Below are positions 16,328 through 25,738 of a stretch of DNA of 64,000 nucleotides, one piece after another. The notes under the pieces are model-generated. The model ran no database searches, had not been told where the DNA came from, and saw only the letters and a program-made list of their open reading frames with translations. The stretch comes from Jingyaoa shaoxingensis. Lineage in GTDB: Bacteria; Bacillota; Clostridia; Lachnospirales; Lachnospiraceae. Position 1 is the first letter of the stretch. Each line of letters starts with the position of its first letter. A program made the translations under genes and the position numbers. The stretch lies in the NCBI RefSeq assembly GCF_014385005.1, contig NZ_JACRSZ010000001.1, positions 1 through 64,000 on the forward strand, given 5' to 3'.

Positions 16328-17722
16328 TTACTTCTGCATCGCAGGATGCTCTGTCAGATATACTTCATTCACTGCAATCACCTTATTCATAGCGTCCTCG
16401 GAAGGTGCTCCGATGGTCTGACGCTTCTCCACACAGGTCCTCATACTGATTGCTTCGTAAATATCTTCTTCAAACACCGGACTGATTGCCTTGTATTCTT
16501 CCAGTGACATGTCATCCAGTGAAATATTCTTATCTATACAGTATAATACCAGACGTCCCACAATACCATGAGCATCACGGAATGGTACGCCGTGATTTAC
16601 CAGATAATCTGCTGCATCAGTCGCATTGGTAAATCCGTTCTTTGCACTACTCTCCATCACGTCCCTGCGGAACTTCATGGTAGAAATCATACCGGTAAAC
16701 AGCGCCAGACATCCTTTGGTGGTATCCATGGCGTCAAAAGTCAGTTCCTTGTCCTCCTGCATGTCCTTATTATATGCCAGAGGCAGTCCCTTCATGGTAG
16801 TCATCATAGAAATCAGCGCCCCGTAGACACGTCCTGTCTTACCACGAACCAGTTCTGCAATATCCGGATTCTTCTTCTGTGGCATGATGCTGCTTCCTGT
16901 ACTGTAGGCATCATCAATCTCCACAAACCGATATTCATTGGTATTCCAGATGATGATCTCCTCACAGAAACGACTCAGATGCATCATAATAGTAGAAAGC
17001 GCGGATAACAGTTCAATTACATAATCTCTGTCTGCCACAGAATCCATACTGTTCAAAGTCGGTCCTTCAAAATGTAACAGCTCTGCTGTGTATTCGCGAT
17101 CAAGCGGATAGGTGGTTCCTGCCAGTGCCCCGCTTCCCAGTGGGCAGAAATTCATACGTTTATAGATATCAGCCAGTCTCTGGCGGTCTCTCTTGAACAT
17201 CTCAAAGTATGCGCCAAGATGATGAGCCAGTGTAATCGGCTGTGCCTTCTGCAGATGGGTAAATCCCGGCATATAGGTTCCGATATGTTCCTTCATCATG
17301 CCAAGAAGGGTATCCAGCAGCTTCTTTACCAGTCCGTCAATCTCTACAATCTCATCTCTGGTATACAGCTTCATATCCAGTGCCACCTGATCATTTCTGC
17401 TTCGTCCGGTGTGCAGCTTCTTGCCTGCATCCCCGATCCGGTCAATCAGATTGGCCTCCACAAAGCTGTGAATATCTTCATATTCTTCTGTAATCTGCAG
17501 TGTGCCATTCTCCACATCTGTCAAAATGGACTCCAGTCCCTGCAGGATCTGTTCTTTTTCTTCTTCTGTCAGGATGCCCTGTTTTGCCAGCATCTTCACA
17601 TGTGCCTTGCTTCCTTCAATATCCTGACGATAAAACTTGCGGTCAAAAGAGATGGATGCATTAAAATTATATACCAGCTTATCTGTCTCTTTTGTAAATC
17701 GTCCGCCCCAAAGTTGTGCCAT
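16328..17722 (-). CDS. argH: Argininosuccinate lyase
   Basis: 464 residues from the ATG at 17722, where MAQLWGGRF begins as in other ArgH proteins. The frame is open further upstream, but that would add 62 unrelated residues overlapping queH. The fumarase/aspartase superfamily signature [11 protein letters not shown] is near residue 280, and [12 protein letters not shown] near 110. It splits argininosuccinate into arginine and fumarate. The Shine-Dalgarno sequence is weak (AAAGAGAG). No argG is nearby. The promoter lies inside the queH 3' region. Confidence 0.95.
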   Translation of the reverse strand: MAQLWGGRFTKETDKLVYNFNASISFDRKFYRQDIEGSKAHVKMLAKQGILTEEEKEQILQGLESILTDVENGTLQITEEYEDIHSFVEANLIDRIGDAGKKLHTGRSRNDQVALDMKLYTRDEIVEIDGLVKKLLDTLLGMMKEHIGTYMPGFTHLQKAQPITLAHHLGAYFEMFKRDRQRLADIYKRMNFCPLGSGALAGTTYPLDREYTAELLHFEGPTLNSMDSVADRDYVIELLSALSTIMMHLSRFCEEIIIWNTNEYRFVEIDDAYSTGSSIMPQKKNPDIAELVRGKTGRVYGALISMMTTMKGLPLAYNKDMQEDKELTFDAMDTTKGCLALFTGMISTMKFRRDVMESSAKNGFTNATDAADYLVNHGVPFRDAHGIVGRLVLYCIDKNISLDDMSLEEYKAISPVFEEDIYEAISMRTCVEKRQTIGAPSEDAMNKVIAVNEVYLTEHPAMQK

Positions 17723-17819
17723 ATTCGTTACTCTCTTTCTCATATATGTACGGGTCAACACTCCAGTTCTCTTATCCTGCAAGCAGGAACAACCCCTGCA
17801 CTTTTGACCTTTGTATACC

Positions 17820-17848
17820 AGAATATCATACTTTTTTTTCGGTATCAA
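17820..17848 (-). promoter_or_regulatory. Putative argH promoter
   Basis: TTGATA (17843-17848) and TATTCT (17820-17825) with a 17-bp spacer, about 100 bp before argH. The leader between them and the start holds the palindrome TCCTGCAAGCAGGA (17776-17789), a possible operator. Confidence 0.5.
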
Positions 17849-17864
17849 GACAGAGTGGAGAAAA

Positions 17865-18491
17865 TCACTGTTTTTCCTCTCGCTCTCTTTTGGAGAATAT
17901 GCATCCACAGTAATTCTGGCGGTACATGCCGTATTCTTCAGACAGTTCCACGGATCGTTTATAACCGTTACGCTTTTTAAAGTCTGACGGCAGCCAGGTT
18001 ACCCCCAGTTCTTCCGCTATCTGCTCTCCTACCTCATTTAAAACCTGCGCATTTTTCAGTGGGCTGATGGTCAGTGTGGTGGTCAGATAGTCTGCCCCAA
18101 TACGCTTTGCTTCCTGTGCGGCTCTTCGCAGGCGCAGTGCAAAGCAGACACGGCATCTGGCTCCGCCTTCCGGTTCCTTTTCCAGACCCTTTACTGCCTC
18201 ATAATATTCCTTCGGATCGAATTCCCCTTCTATAAAAGATATGGGATGTTTCACAGGCAGCCGCTCAATGAAGTGCTGCTGTTCTTTTACCCGTTTATAA
18301 TATTCTTCTTCCGGATAGATATTGGGATTATAATAAAAAACTGTAATGGAAAAATACTGGGACAGATATTCCAGTACATAACTGCTGCATGGTGCACAGC
18401 AGCTGTGAAGAAGCAACGTTGGAATCCGTTCTTCATTCTGCTCCTTGCCAATCACCTGATCCAGTTCTTTCTGATAATTTCTTTTATTCAT
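17865..18491 (-). CDS. queH: Epoxyqueuosine reductase QueH
   Basis: 208 residues of the former DUF208 family. It has [11 protein letters not shown] at about residues 29-39, a central [13 protein letters not shown], and [13 protein letters not shown] near the end; these cysteines bind the Fe-S cluster and second metal in QueH. It performs the last step of queuosine formation in tRNA and is unrelated in sequence to the cobalamin-dependent QueG. The Shine-Dalgarno sequence is weak. It is divergent from the MarR gene. Confidence 0.9.
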   Translation of the reverse strand: MNKRNYQKELDQVIGKEQNEERIPTLLLHSCCAPCSSYVLEYLSQYFSITVFYYNPNIYPEEEYYKRVKEQQHFIERLPVKHPISFIEGEFDPKEYYEAVKGLEKEPEGGARCRVCFALRLRRAAQEAKRIGADYLTTTLTISPLKNAQVLNEVGEQIAEELGVTWLPSDFKKRNGYKRSVELSEEYGMYRQNYCGCIFSKREREEKQ

Positions 18492-18544
18492 AGTCTTTCT
18501 GCTGATCTGTTACATGTCTTCACAGATCTCTTTCTTTATGATGA

Positions 18545-18606
18545 TGTCGGTGTCAAAAGCCCCCGACTTTGATACCTACGGATTATTTCGTGCTATGCCC
18601 TCCAGT
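18545..18606. repeat. Palindromic element, family B copy 2
   Basis: GGTGTCAAAAG and CTTTGATACC (18549-18575) form a stem, followed by TACGGATTATTTCGTGCTAT. The latter is nearly the same as TACGGATTGTTTCGTGCTTT in copy 1 (2610-2629). It lies in the queH/marR divergent gap. Confidence 0.5.
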
Positions 18607-18625
18607 ATAAACATATTTTTTTCTC

Positions 18626-18678
18626 TTGACAATTATTTTTTCCTAAGTTATTATAATGTTCGTTTTCTAACAATTAGA
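18626..18678 (+). promoter_or_regulatory. marR-ABC promoter and candidate operator
   Basis: TTGACA (18626-18631) and TATAAT (18652-18657) are both perfect but 20 bp apart. Overlapping the start region is the dyad TCTAACAATTAGA (18666-18678), with a second TTTCTAACAA just after it. A MarR dimer site here would give autoregulation of the operon. Confidence 0.6.
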
Positions 18679-18705
18679 TTTCTAACAAAGAAACGAGGTG
18701 ATTCT

Positions 18706-19188
18706 ATGCCAATACCAGAACATATCGGTGTCTACGTCAATGTCGCATCCAAGCATATCCGCCGTCATCTGGATTCCATCTTCTATGAGTACGACCATCT
18801 GACCGGCACTCAGGCCTGTGTTCTCGGTGAAATCTCCCATGCAGCCCAGGAAGGAAGACCTTACTATCAGAAAAACATTGAGCATCATTTTGGTATGCGT
18901 CGTTCTTCTGCCAACAGTCTGATCTCTTCTATGGAGCAGAATGGCTATCTGACACGAGATCCTGTGAAAGAAGATGCGAGGCTGAAGCGCCTTGTTCTGA
19001 CCGAAAAAGGGCAGGAAACCAGTAACAGTATCCAGCAGCGTCTGGACAACTTTGAAGCTTCCCTTGCATCTCTGTATACAGAGGAAGAACAGCAGCAGCT
19101 TCTCACGCTGTTAAAACGTCTGATTGATCAGGTACCTGACCCGAAATGCACATCATACTCAAATATTACTCATCAGGAAAGGATGTGA
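18706..19188 (+). CDS. MarR family transcriptional regulator
   Basis: 160 residues with a winged helix-turn-helix: NIEHHFGMRRSSANSLISSM (recognition region, about 65-85), the wing GYLTRDPVKEDARLKRLVLT, and a C-terminal dimerisation helix. I start it at the ATG at 18706, with GAGGTG before it; the frame is open further upstream without a ribosome site. It ends 4 bp before the first ABC exporter gene, so it most likely represses that operon and responds to a substrate of the exporter. Confidence 0.88.
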   Translation: MPIPEHIGVYVNVASKHIRRHLDSIFYEYDHLTGTQACVLGEISHAAQEGRPYYQKNIEHHFGMRRSSANSLISSMEQNGYLTRDPVKEDARLKRLVLTEKGQETSNSIQQRLDNFEASLASLYTEEEQQQLLTLLKRLIDQVPDPKCTSYSNITHQERM

Positions 19189-19192
19189 CTCT

Positions 19193-20926
19193 ATGTTAAA
19201 AAATGTATTAAAGTCAGTAGGCAAATATAAAAAAGATTCCCTTCTGGCACCAGTTACCGTAGCCATCGAAGTTCTTTTTGAAGTGCTGATTCCTTTTTTC
19301 ATGGCTGAACTGATCGATAAGGGAATCAATACCGGCGATATGACAGAGATCCTCAAATACGGTGCTCTTCTTGTCGTTCTCGCCATGGCAGCTCTTGGTT
19401 TTGGAGTTCTGTCCGGTCACTTTGCAGCAGTTGCCAGTGCCGGGTTTGCCAAAAACTTACGTAAACGGATGTATTATAAGGTACAGGATTTTTCTTTCCT
19501 GAATATTGACCATTTTTCTACATCCAGTCTGGTTACCCGAATGACCACTGATATTACCAATGTACAGAATGCCTATCAGATGATTATCCGTGTGGCTGTC
19601 CGTGCCCCGATCATGCTGATTCTGGCATTTGCCATGGCATTCAGGGTCAACATCGAACTGGCAACTATTTACCTGTGGGTCATCCCGATTCTGGGTATTG
19701 CCCTTGCCTTTATCATGACTCATGTACACCCGATCTTCGTCCGTGTGTTCAAGACTTATGATAAACTGAACAACGTGGTGCAGGAAAATGTACACGGTAT
19801 CCGTGTGGTTAAATCCTTTGTTCGTGAGGACTTTGAAGAGGAAAAGTTCAAGACAATCTCTTCCAGTATTTACAAGGACTTTACAAAAGCGGAGAAAATG
19901 ATTGCTTTTAACGGACCGATTATGCAGATCTGTGTATACACTTGTATGATCCTGATTTCCTGGTTTGGCGCCAACCTGATCGTAGGCGGATCCATGACCA
20001 CCGGTGAACTGACTTCCATGTTCACTTATACCATGCAGATTCTTATGAGTCTGATGATGCTATCCATGATTTTTGTGATGACCATCATGTCCAAAGCTTC
20101 TGTAGAACGTATTAACGAAGTGCTGATTGAGGTTCCGGATATTTCCAATCCGCAGAACCCGGTTACCAAAGTTTCTGACGGTTCCATTGATTTCGATCAC
20201 GTATCCTTCAGCTACAGCCAGAATCCTGACAAGCTCTGTCTGAAGGATATTGATCTGCATATTAAGTCCGGTGAAACCATCGGCATCATCGGCGGTACCG
20301 GAAGTGCAAAGAGTTCTCTGGTTCAGTTAATCCCGAGACTCTATGATATCACCAGCGGAACCCTGAAGGTCGGCGGCGTGGATGTCCGTGATTATGATAT
20401 GGAAGTGCTTCGTGACGCCGTTTCTATGGTACTTCAGAAAAATGTGCTGTTTTCCGGTACCATCAAAGAGAACCTGCGTTGGGGAAATAAAAATGCAACC
20501 GATGAAGAACTTGTTCATGCATGCCAGCTTTCTCAGGCCGATGATTTTATCCAGACCTTCCCGGATAAATACGATACCTATATTGAACAGGGCGGATCTA
20601 ACGTATCCGGTGGTCAGAAGCAGCGTATCTGTATTGCAAGAGCGCTTCTGAAAAAACCCGCCATATTGATTCTGGATGACAGTACTTCTGCTGTTGATAC
20701 TAAGACGGATGCCATGATCCAGAAAGCATTCATTGAGGAAATCCCGGATACCACCAAGCTGATTATTGCACAGCGTATTTCTTCTGTTCAGAATGCTGAC
20801 CGCATCATTGTCATGGATAACGGACGTATTGCCGATGTAGGGACTCATGAAGAACTTCTGGTTTCCAGCAAAATCTATCAGGAAGTTTATAATTCTCAGG
20901 TAAAGGGGGCTGCTGACAATGAGTAA
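19193..20926 (+). CDS. ABC exporter half-transporter, degenerate-site subunit
   Basis: 577 residues: six transmembrane helices (about 1-310) followed by a nucleotide-binding domain. Walker A reads GGTGSAKSS near 366, with Ala for the usual last Gly. The signature is VSGGQKQR near 469. Walker B is LILDDSTSAVD near 492, with Asp in place of the catalytic Glu. This pattern is typical of the degenerate half of heterodimeric exporters such as BmrCD or LmrCD. The ATG at 19193 has GGAAAGGA upstream. Its stop overlaps the next gene's start by 8 bp. Likely a drug or lipid exporter; the substrate is unknown. Confidence 0.9.
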   Translation: MLKNVLKSVGKYKKDSLLAPVTVAIEVLFEVLIPFFMAELIDKGINTGDMTEILKYGALLVVLAMAALGFGVLSGHFAAVASAGFAKNLRKRMYYKVQDFSFLNIDHFSTSSLVTRMTTDITNVQNAYQMIIRVAVRAPIMLILAFAMAFRVNIELATIYLWVIPILGIALAFIMTHVHPIFVRVFKTYDKLNNVVQENVHGIRVVKSFVREDFEEEKFKTISSSIYKDFTKAEKMIAFNGPIMQICVYTCMILISWFGANLIVGGSMTTGELTSMFTYTMQILMSLMMLSMIFVMTIMSKASVERINEVLIEVPDISNPQNPVTKVSDGSIDFDHVSFSYSQNPDKLCLKDIDLHIKSGETIGIIGGTGSAKSSLVQLIPRLYDITSGTLKVGGVDVRDYDMEVLRDAVSMVLQKNVLFSGTIKENLRWGNKNATDEELVHACQLSQADDFIQTFPDKYDTYIEQGGSNVSGGQKQRICIARALLKKPAILILDDSTSAVDTKTDAMIQKAFIEEIPDTTKLIIAQRISSVQNADRIIVMDNGRIADVGTHEELLVSSKIYQEVYNSQVKGAADNE

Positions 20927-22877
20927 CGAGAACAAACCAACCCAGAGAAAATCAAACAATGAAATGAAAAATATGGCACGAGGCATGTCCAAAGAACAGC
21001 GAAAAAAAATGATGAAAGAACAGAATCCCATGATTCCGTTAAAGCGTCTGATGGGATATATCTGGAAGGATTATAAATTCCAGATGCTGCTGGTTCTGGT
21101 CTGCATTCTGGCAAGTTCCATTACCGGTGTCATCGCATCCCTGTTCCTGCGGACCCTGATTGACAGTTATATCACTCCGCTCCTGCAGTCCGCAAATCCA
21201 GACTTTGGGCCATTGTTCCATACACTGGTTCGTATGGGATGTATCTATCTGGCAGGTGCTTTGGCAACACTGGTTTACTCCAGAGTCATGGCAAATATCT
21301 CCCAGGGTGTTCTGCGTGATATTCGTGACGAGCTGTTTACTCATATGCAGTCTCTTCCAATCAAATATTTTGATACCCATTCCTTTGGTGATATCATGAG
21401 CCGGTATACGAACGATACCGATACATTACGGCAGATGCTTTCTCAGAGTTTAACACAGATGCTCTCTTCTGCTGTTACCATTATCTCTGTAGCGGCAGCT
21501 ATGCTGACTACCAGTATTTATTTATCCATCGTGGTTGCTTTTTCTGTATTCTTTATGCTGAAAGTAACCGGAAAAGTTGCTGGAAACAGTGGACGCTACT
21601 TTATGAAACAGCAGGAATCCCTGGGTGCCACCAACGGTTATATTGAAGAGATGATTAACGGTCAGAAGGTCGTAAAAGTATTTAATTACGAAGAAAGAGC
21701 TGAGGAAGCTTTTGACCGGTTAAATGACGAACTTTGCAGCAACGCCACCAACGCCAACCGTTTTGCCAATATTCTGATGCCTATGATGAATAATCTTGGA
21801 AATCTTCAATATGTAGTTCTGGCTATCATAGGCGGTGTACTGGCTTACAATCATATCGGCAACATCACCATCGGTGTGATTGCCAGTTTCCTGCAGCTGA
21901 GCAAGTCTTTCACTAACCCGATTGGTCAGATCTCTCAGCAGTTAAATGCCATCGTTATGGCACTGGCAGGTGCGGGACGTATCTTCCAGTTAATGGATGA
22001 AGAACCGGAAGTCGATGATGGTTATGTAGAACTGGTTCGTGCAAAAGAAGCGTCTGACGGCACTCTGACAGAATGTAAGGAGCGTACCGGTACCTGGGCA
22101 TGGAAACACCGCCATGGTGACGGCACTCTGACTTATAAGAAAATGGAAGGTGATGTCCGTTTTTATGATGTAGACTTTGGATACAATCCAGATAAAATCG
22201 TGCTTCACGATATTTCCCTGTATGCAAAACCAGGTCAGAAGATTGCTTTCGTCGGTGCTACCGGTGCTGGAAAGACTACGATTACCAACCTGATCAACCG
22301 TTTTTATGATCTGGCTGACGGCAAGATCCGCTATGATGATATCAATATCAATAAGATCAAAAAAGCAGATCTGCGCCACTCACTGGGTATCGTTCTTCAG
22401 GATACCAACCTGTTTACCGGTACGATCCGTGAGAATATCCGTTACGGAAAACTGGATGCTACAGATGAAGAAGTCATCGAAGCAGCAAAGATTGCCAACG
22501 CCCATGATTTCATTGAAATGCTTCCAAATGGTTACGATACAGAAATCGACGGAACCGGATCTTCCCTTTCCCAGGGACAGAGACAGTTACTCTCCATTGC
22601 AAGAGCCGCCATCTCCAATCCGCCGGTTATGATCCTGGATGAAGCTACTTCCAGTATCGATACCCGTACTGAAGCCATTGTCCAGAAAGGCATGGACGCT
22701 CTGATGAAAGGACGTACCGTATTTGTCATTGCACACCGTCTGTCCACTGTCCGTAATGCAGATGCCATCATGGTTCTGGAACATGGACATATCATTGAAC
22801 GTGGTACCCATGATGAACTGATTGCACAGAAGGGCAAGTATTATCAGTTATATACCGGTGCTTTTGAACTGGAATAA
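20919..22877 (+). CDS. ABC exporter half-transporter, canonical subunit
   Basis: 652 residues. A cytoplasmic N-terminus with many Lys and Met residues precedes six transmembrane helices. The nucleotide-binding domain is canonical: GATGAGKTT near 446, LSQGQRQLL near 550, VMILDEATSSID near 573, and the switch His in FVIAHRLST. Between the membrane and ATPase domains is an insert of some 50 residues (DGTLTECKERTGTWAWKHRH), common in Lachnospiraceae members. It pairs with the upstream degenerate subunit, so only one composite site should hydrolyse ATP efficiently. Start GAC-AATG, with AAAGGGGG upstream, overlapping the previous stop. Confidence 0.92.
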   Translation: MSNENKPTQRKSNNEMKNMARGMSKEQRKKMMKEQNPMIPLKRLMGYIWKDYKFQMLLVLVCILASSITGVIASLFLRTLIDSYITPLLQSANPDFGPLFHTLVRMGCIYLAGALATLVYSRVMANISQGVLRDIRDELFTHMQSLPIKYFDTHSFGDIMSRYTNDTDTLRQMLSQSLTQMLSSAVTIISVAAAMLTTSIYLSIVVAFSVFFMLKVTGKVAGNSGRYFMKQQESLGATNGYIEEMINGQKVVKVFNYEERAEEAFDRLNDELCSNATNANRFANILMPMMNNLGNLQYVVLAIIGGVLAYNHIGNITIGVIASFLQLSKSFTNPIGQISQQLNAIVMALAGAGRIFQLMDEEPEVDDGYVELVRAKEASDGTLTECKERTGTWAWKHRHGDGTLTYKKMEGDVRFYDVDFGYNPDKIVLHDISLYAKPGQKIAFVGATGAGKTTITNLINRFYDLADGKIRYDDININKIKKADLRHSLGIVLQDTNLFTGTIRENIRYGKLDATDEEVIEAAKIANAHDFIEMLPNGYDTEIDGTGSSLSQGQRQLLSIARAAISNPPVMILDEATSSIDTRTEAIVQKGMDALMKGRTVFVIAHRLSTVRNADAIMVLEHGHIIERGTHDELIAQKGKYYQLYTGAFELE

Positions 22878-22907
22878 AATAGTGTAATACCTTTGTATAC
22901 AGAAATT

Positions 22908-22938
22908 GCCGGTCGGAACCGTAACTGCTCCGACCGGC
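22908..22938 (+). terminator. Terminator of the marR-ABC operon
   Basis: A perfect 10-bp stem, GCCGGTCGGA and TCCGACCGGC, followed by a moderately T-rich stretch. Confidence 0.75.
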
Positions 22939-22955
22939 ATTTCTGTTATCTTCTT

Positions 22956-23000
22956 GTAACTGTTCAGTACCTTCACAGATAGTGGGATCTGAACAGTTAC
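22956..23000. repeat. Dispersed palindrome family A, copy 2 (perfect arms)
   Basis: GTAACTGTTCAG (22956-22967) and CTGAACAGTTAC (22989-23000) are perfect 12-bp arms around a 21-base middle. The stop codon of the minus-strand nitroreductase (22997-22999) lies inside the right arm. Confidence 0.75.
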
Positions 23001-23572
23001 AGATATTTTACTATATCATCCAGCTTGCGTTTTGGTACAACGTAATCCTGATTCTCATCCAGATAATATTTAATCGCTCCGTCTTTCACATCTTCTATAT
23101 AGCTTTTGTGGGATGGATACCCAAATGCCACTACTGTATGTAACTGCTGATTCTCTGTCAGTCCGAACATCTCTGACAGTTTTGGCTTGTTGCAGGCTCC
23201 GATCATGCAGCTTCCCACACCATGGCTCCATGCTGCCAACGTCAGATTGCTGATGGCAAGGCCCGCATCTGTATCCGCATAATTCTTACTGATATCCAGA
23301 TTCTCCACGATACCGATAAACAACACCGGTTCTTCTCCTGCTTTCGGGCGGCCTGCATCATTTGGAAAATATCCTGCCCACTTCGTCAGATCAAAGACTT
23401 CTTTTACCTTTTCCGGGGTTCTTACTACCACGTAACTGATCGGCTGCTTATTTGCCGCGCTGGAGGCATATCTGGCTGCTGTAAGCATATCCTCCAGAAT
23501 CTTATCTGATATGGCCTTTTGCTCAAATCGTCGGTAAGTCCTTCTTGTCTTTAACAATTCCATAATGTCCAT
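22997..23572 (-). CDS. Nitroreductase family protein
   Basis: 191 residues with the family's FMN-binding start (LLKTRRTYRRF, residues 5-15) and the SSAANKQPISYVVV block near 40. It should be a dimeric FMN enzyme using NAD(P)H to reduce nitro compounds, quinones or similar electron acceptors; the natural substrate is unknown. GGAG lies 8 bases before the ATG. Its last codons lie inside repeat A copy 2. Confidence 0.88.
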   Translation of the reverse strand: MDIMELLKTRRTYRRFEQKAISDKILEDMLTAARYASSAANKQPISYVVVRTPEKVKEVFDLTKWAGYFPNDAGRPKAGEEPVLFIGIVENLDISKNYADTDAGLAISNLTLAAWSHGVGSCMIGACNKPKLSEMFGLTENQQLHTVVAFGYPSHKSYIEDVKDGAIKYYLDENQDYVVPKRKLDDIVKYL

Positions 23573-23615
23573 ATGTCCATCTCCTCTTTTTCAATCATTT
23601 ATTATTCTGTTCATG

Positions 23616-24083
23616 CTATTCATGGAACAGAATCTCCGAGAAATACCGGATATAGTCATCGTCTGTCCAGCATTTCATCCCCACTGCATTTGCCATCTTC
23701 TGCGCATCCACACAATACGCCGACATACAGGAATTGTGCTTATATGGTCCGGCACTCATAATCAGAATATCGGTCTTTCCAGCTTCCTTCATCTTCTCCA
23801 CCAGCTGCTCTGTCAGCTGATTCTGATGGAGCTTTGCTTTCTTATAGTCCATCTCATAATCCTGCATCGTCTGTAATACCAGCGTCTTCTCATACTTCAA
23901 TGCCCGCTGCTTCATTTCCTCCACTGTACCACTCTCAGGAGGGCATGCAGGATTCACATTATAACAGCCACATGCGTTCTGTTCACAGTACATCCGGTAT
24001 TCTGGTACAAACACCAGATCTTTGGTATCCATCAACGCTGCATCCGAAAATCCCAGCTTCTTTGCCTCTTTGATCAAATCCAT
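23616..24083 (-). CDS. DUF2284 family metal-binding protein
   Basis: 155 residues from the ATG at 24083, placed after GTGGAGG (13-base spacing); the frame is open 30 bases further but without a ribosome site. The signature CEQNACGCYNVNPACPPESG (about 34-53) and later CMSAYC probably bind a metal or Fe-S cluster. The family has no established function and often sits beside redox proteins. Here it is 43 bp upstream of the nitroreductase gene and likely co-transcribed. Confidence 0.8.
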   Translation of the reverse strand: MDLIKEAKKLGFSDAALMDTKDLVFVPEYRMYCEQNACGCYNVNPACPPESGTVEEMKQRALKYEKTLVLQTMQDYEMDYKKAKLHQNQLTEQLVEKMKEAGKTDILIMSAGPYKHNSCMSAYCVDAQKMANAVGMKCWTDDDYIRYFSEILFHE

Positions 24084-24113
24084 CTTCTGTTCTGCTCCTC
24101 CACTCCATTTCAA

Positions 24114-24129
24114 TTCAAGAATGCCTCTG
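24114..24129. repeat. Dispersed repeat family C, copy 2
   Basis: TTCAAGAATGCCTCTG, matching the copies at 767 and 32581, directly upstream of the DUF2284 gene. Confidence 0.5.
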
Positions 24130-24173
24130 CATTTTAGATCATTATAGCATATTCCTCAGCTAAGATAGAAGTT

Positions 24174-24208
24174 AAAAATTGTCAGGCAAATGCGCCTGAC
24201 AATTTTTT
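24174..24208 (-). terminator. Terminator of the fumarase operon
   Basis: AAAATTGTCAGGC pairs with GCCTGACAATTTT around a short loop. The stem begins at the fumB stop codon and is followed on the minus strand by a T/A-rich run. Confidence 0.75.
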
Positions 24209-24773
24209 AATCCTCACTATGTTTTTTCAGATACTCTGCCTTGCCGTCTTCATACAGGTTGTTTCCTTCACTGTCGATGATGACAACCAGTGGCATGTCT
24301 TCTACATATAATTTTCGAAGTGCTTCTGCTCCCAGATCTTCGTAGGCAATTAATTCTGCTTTTTTGATACATTTTGCCAGCAGTGCTCCGGCACCTCCAA
24401 TGGCGCCAAAGTATACACCATCGTACTTCTTCATGGCCTCGACTACTTCCGGAAGACGGGCGCCTTTTCCTATCATTCCTCTTGCGCCGACAGACATCAT
24501 GGTCGGTGCATAGGCATCCATACGTCCACTGGTGGTCGGTCCTGCGGAGCCGATGACCGCACCTGGTTTTGCCGGTGTCGGTCCTACATAATAGATCGTG
24601 GCATCGGTCGGGTCAAATGGAATCTTCTCTCCTTTCGCCAGTGCTTCACACATTCTCTTGTGTCCGGCATCACGGGAAGTATAGATCGTACCGGTTAACA
24701 ATACCTGATCTCCTGCATGAAGTGTTCTGGCTAATTTCTTGGTTAACGGGAGTGTAATTTTTCTTTTCTCCAT
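24207..24773 (-). CDS. fumB: Fumarate hydratase class I, beta subunit (C-terminal domain)
   Basis: 188 residues matching the C-terminal (beta) half of class I Fe-S hydro-lyases of the fumarase/L-tartrate dehydratase type: DQVLLTGTIYTSRDAGHKR near 22, GPTTSGRMDAYAP near 80, and MIGKGAR. The cluster-binding cysteines are in the alpha subunit. It starts 2 bp after the alpha-subunit stop. L-tartrate dehydratase cannot be excluded on sequence alone. In anaerobes this enzyme interconverts malate and fumarate. Confidence 0.9.
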   Translation of the reverse strand: MEKRKITLPLTKKLARTLHAGDQVLLTGTIYTSRDAGHKRMCEALAKGEKIPFDPTDATIYYVGPTPAKPGAVIGSAGPTTSGRMDAYAPTMMSVGARGMIGKGARLPEVVEAMKKYDGVYFGAIGGAGALLAKCIKKAELIAYEDLGAEALRKLYVEDMPLVVIIDSEGNNLYEDGKAEYLKKHSED

Positions 24774-24775
24774 CT

Positions 24776-25618
24776 CTAAATCACCTCCGATTTATGACGC
24801 GTCACATGGCAGTTAATATTGACTGCACATGGCATACCTGCAATATGCGTCGGCATAGTCTCAATATTCATGCCAATTGCCGTGGTTTTTCCGCCAAATC
24901 CCTGCGGACCGATGCCCAGCTGATTGATTTTTTCCAGCATCTCTTTTTCCAGATCTGCGTAGAATGGATCTGGATTCTGGGTATTCAGCGGACGCATCAA
25001 TGCTTTCTTTGCCAGCAGTGCACATTTATCAAAGGTTCCGCCAATTCCCACGCCGACTACCATCGGTGGACATGGATTCGGTCCTGCTGTCTCTACCACT
25101 TCCAGAATAAAGTCCTTGATCCCCTGTAATCCGGCAGATGGCTTGAACATACGGATCTGGCTCATATTCTCACTGCCGAATCCCTTTGGTCCTACCGTTA
25201 TCTTCACCTGATCTCCCGGAACGATCTCTGTGTAGATCATGGCCGGAGTATTATCGCCTGTATTTCCACGGCGGACTGGATCTTTTACCACAGATTTTCT
25301 CAAATATCCCCTATCATATCCACGACGTACGCCTTCATTAACGGCATCTGTCAGATCTCCGCCAACCAGATGCACATCCTGTCCTATCTCCAGAAATACA
25401 CATGCCATTCCGGTATCCTGACAGATTGGCACATTCTCCTGATCCGCAATCTCATAATTCTCAATAATATTGTCCAGTACCCCTTTTGCGATTTCTCCAT
25501 CTTCACATGCCCGACAGGTCTTAATGGCATCTTTCACATCTGCCGGAAGATGTTCATTTGCTTCAATGCAGAGTTTTTCAATCACCTCTGTCAGTCTGCT
25601 CACTTCTATCTCACGCAT
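24776..25618 (-). CDS. fumA: Fumarate hydratase class I, alpha subunit (N-terminal domain)
   Basis: 280 residues. Cys residues suited to ligate the 4Fe-4S cluster lie in NVPICQDTGMACVF near 60, in the ETAGPNPCPPMVVGVG stretch near 180, and in the FDKCALLAKKAL segment. The NTGDNTPAMIYTE block is typical. Start with GGGGAG upstream. It forms the active hydro-lyase with the beta subunit encoded next. The cluster makes it oxygen-sensitive, which fits an anaerobe. ArgH at 16-17 kb also releases fumarate. Confidence 0.92.
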   Translation of the reverse strand: MREIEVSRLTEVIEKLCIEANEHLPADVKDAIKTCRACEDGEIAKGVLDNIIENYEIADQENVPICQDTGMACVFLEIGQDVHLVGGDLTDAVNEGVRRGYDRGYLRKSVVKDPVRRGNTGDNTPAMIYTEIVPGDQVKITVGPKGFGSENMSQIRMFKPSAGLQGIKDFILEVVETAGPNPCPPMVVGVGIGGTFDKCALLAKKALMRPLNTQNPDPFYADLEKEMLEKINQLGIGPQGFGGKTTAIGMNIETMPTHIAGMPCAVNINCHVTRHKSEVI

Positions 25619-25652
25619 TTTGGTAAGCTCCCCTTCTTTTTTCTGATTCGTA

Positions 25653-25694
25653 TCTGTTCACTTCCTTCACAGACAGTGGAATCTGAACAGTTAC
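25653..25694. repeat. Dispersed palindrome family A, copy 3
   Basis: TATCTGTTCA, CCTTCACAGACAGTGGAA and TCTGAACAGTTAC, closely matching copies 1 and 2. The flank TTCTGATTCGTATCTGTTCA also resembles that of copy 1. It lies between the fum promoter and fumA, so it is within the transcript leader. Confidence 0.65.
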
Positions 25695-25705
25695 ATTCTT
25701 TTTCT

Positions 25706-25734
25706 ATTTTATCCAGTAAAATGGAGAGTGTCAA
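25706..25734 (-). promoter_or_regulatory. Promoter of fumAB
   Basis: TTGACA (25729-25734), a 17-bp spacer and TAAAAT (25706-25711) on the minus strand. Confidence 0.75.
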
Positions 25735-25738
25735 CTAA

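Noticed and set aside
17723..17908. 62-residue N-terminal extension of argH
   Set aside because: It overlaps queH, has no ribosome site, and the usual ArgH start MAQLWGGRF is at 17722.
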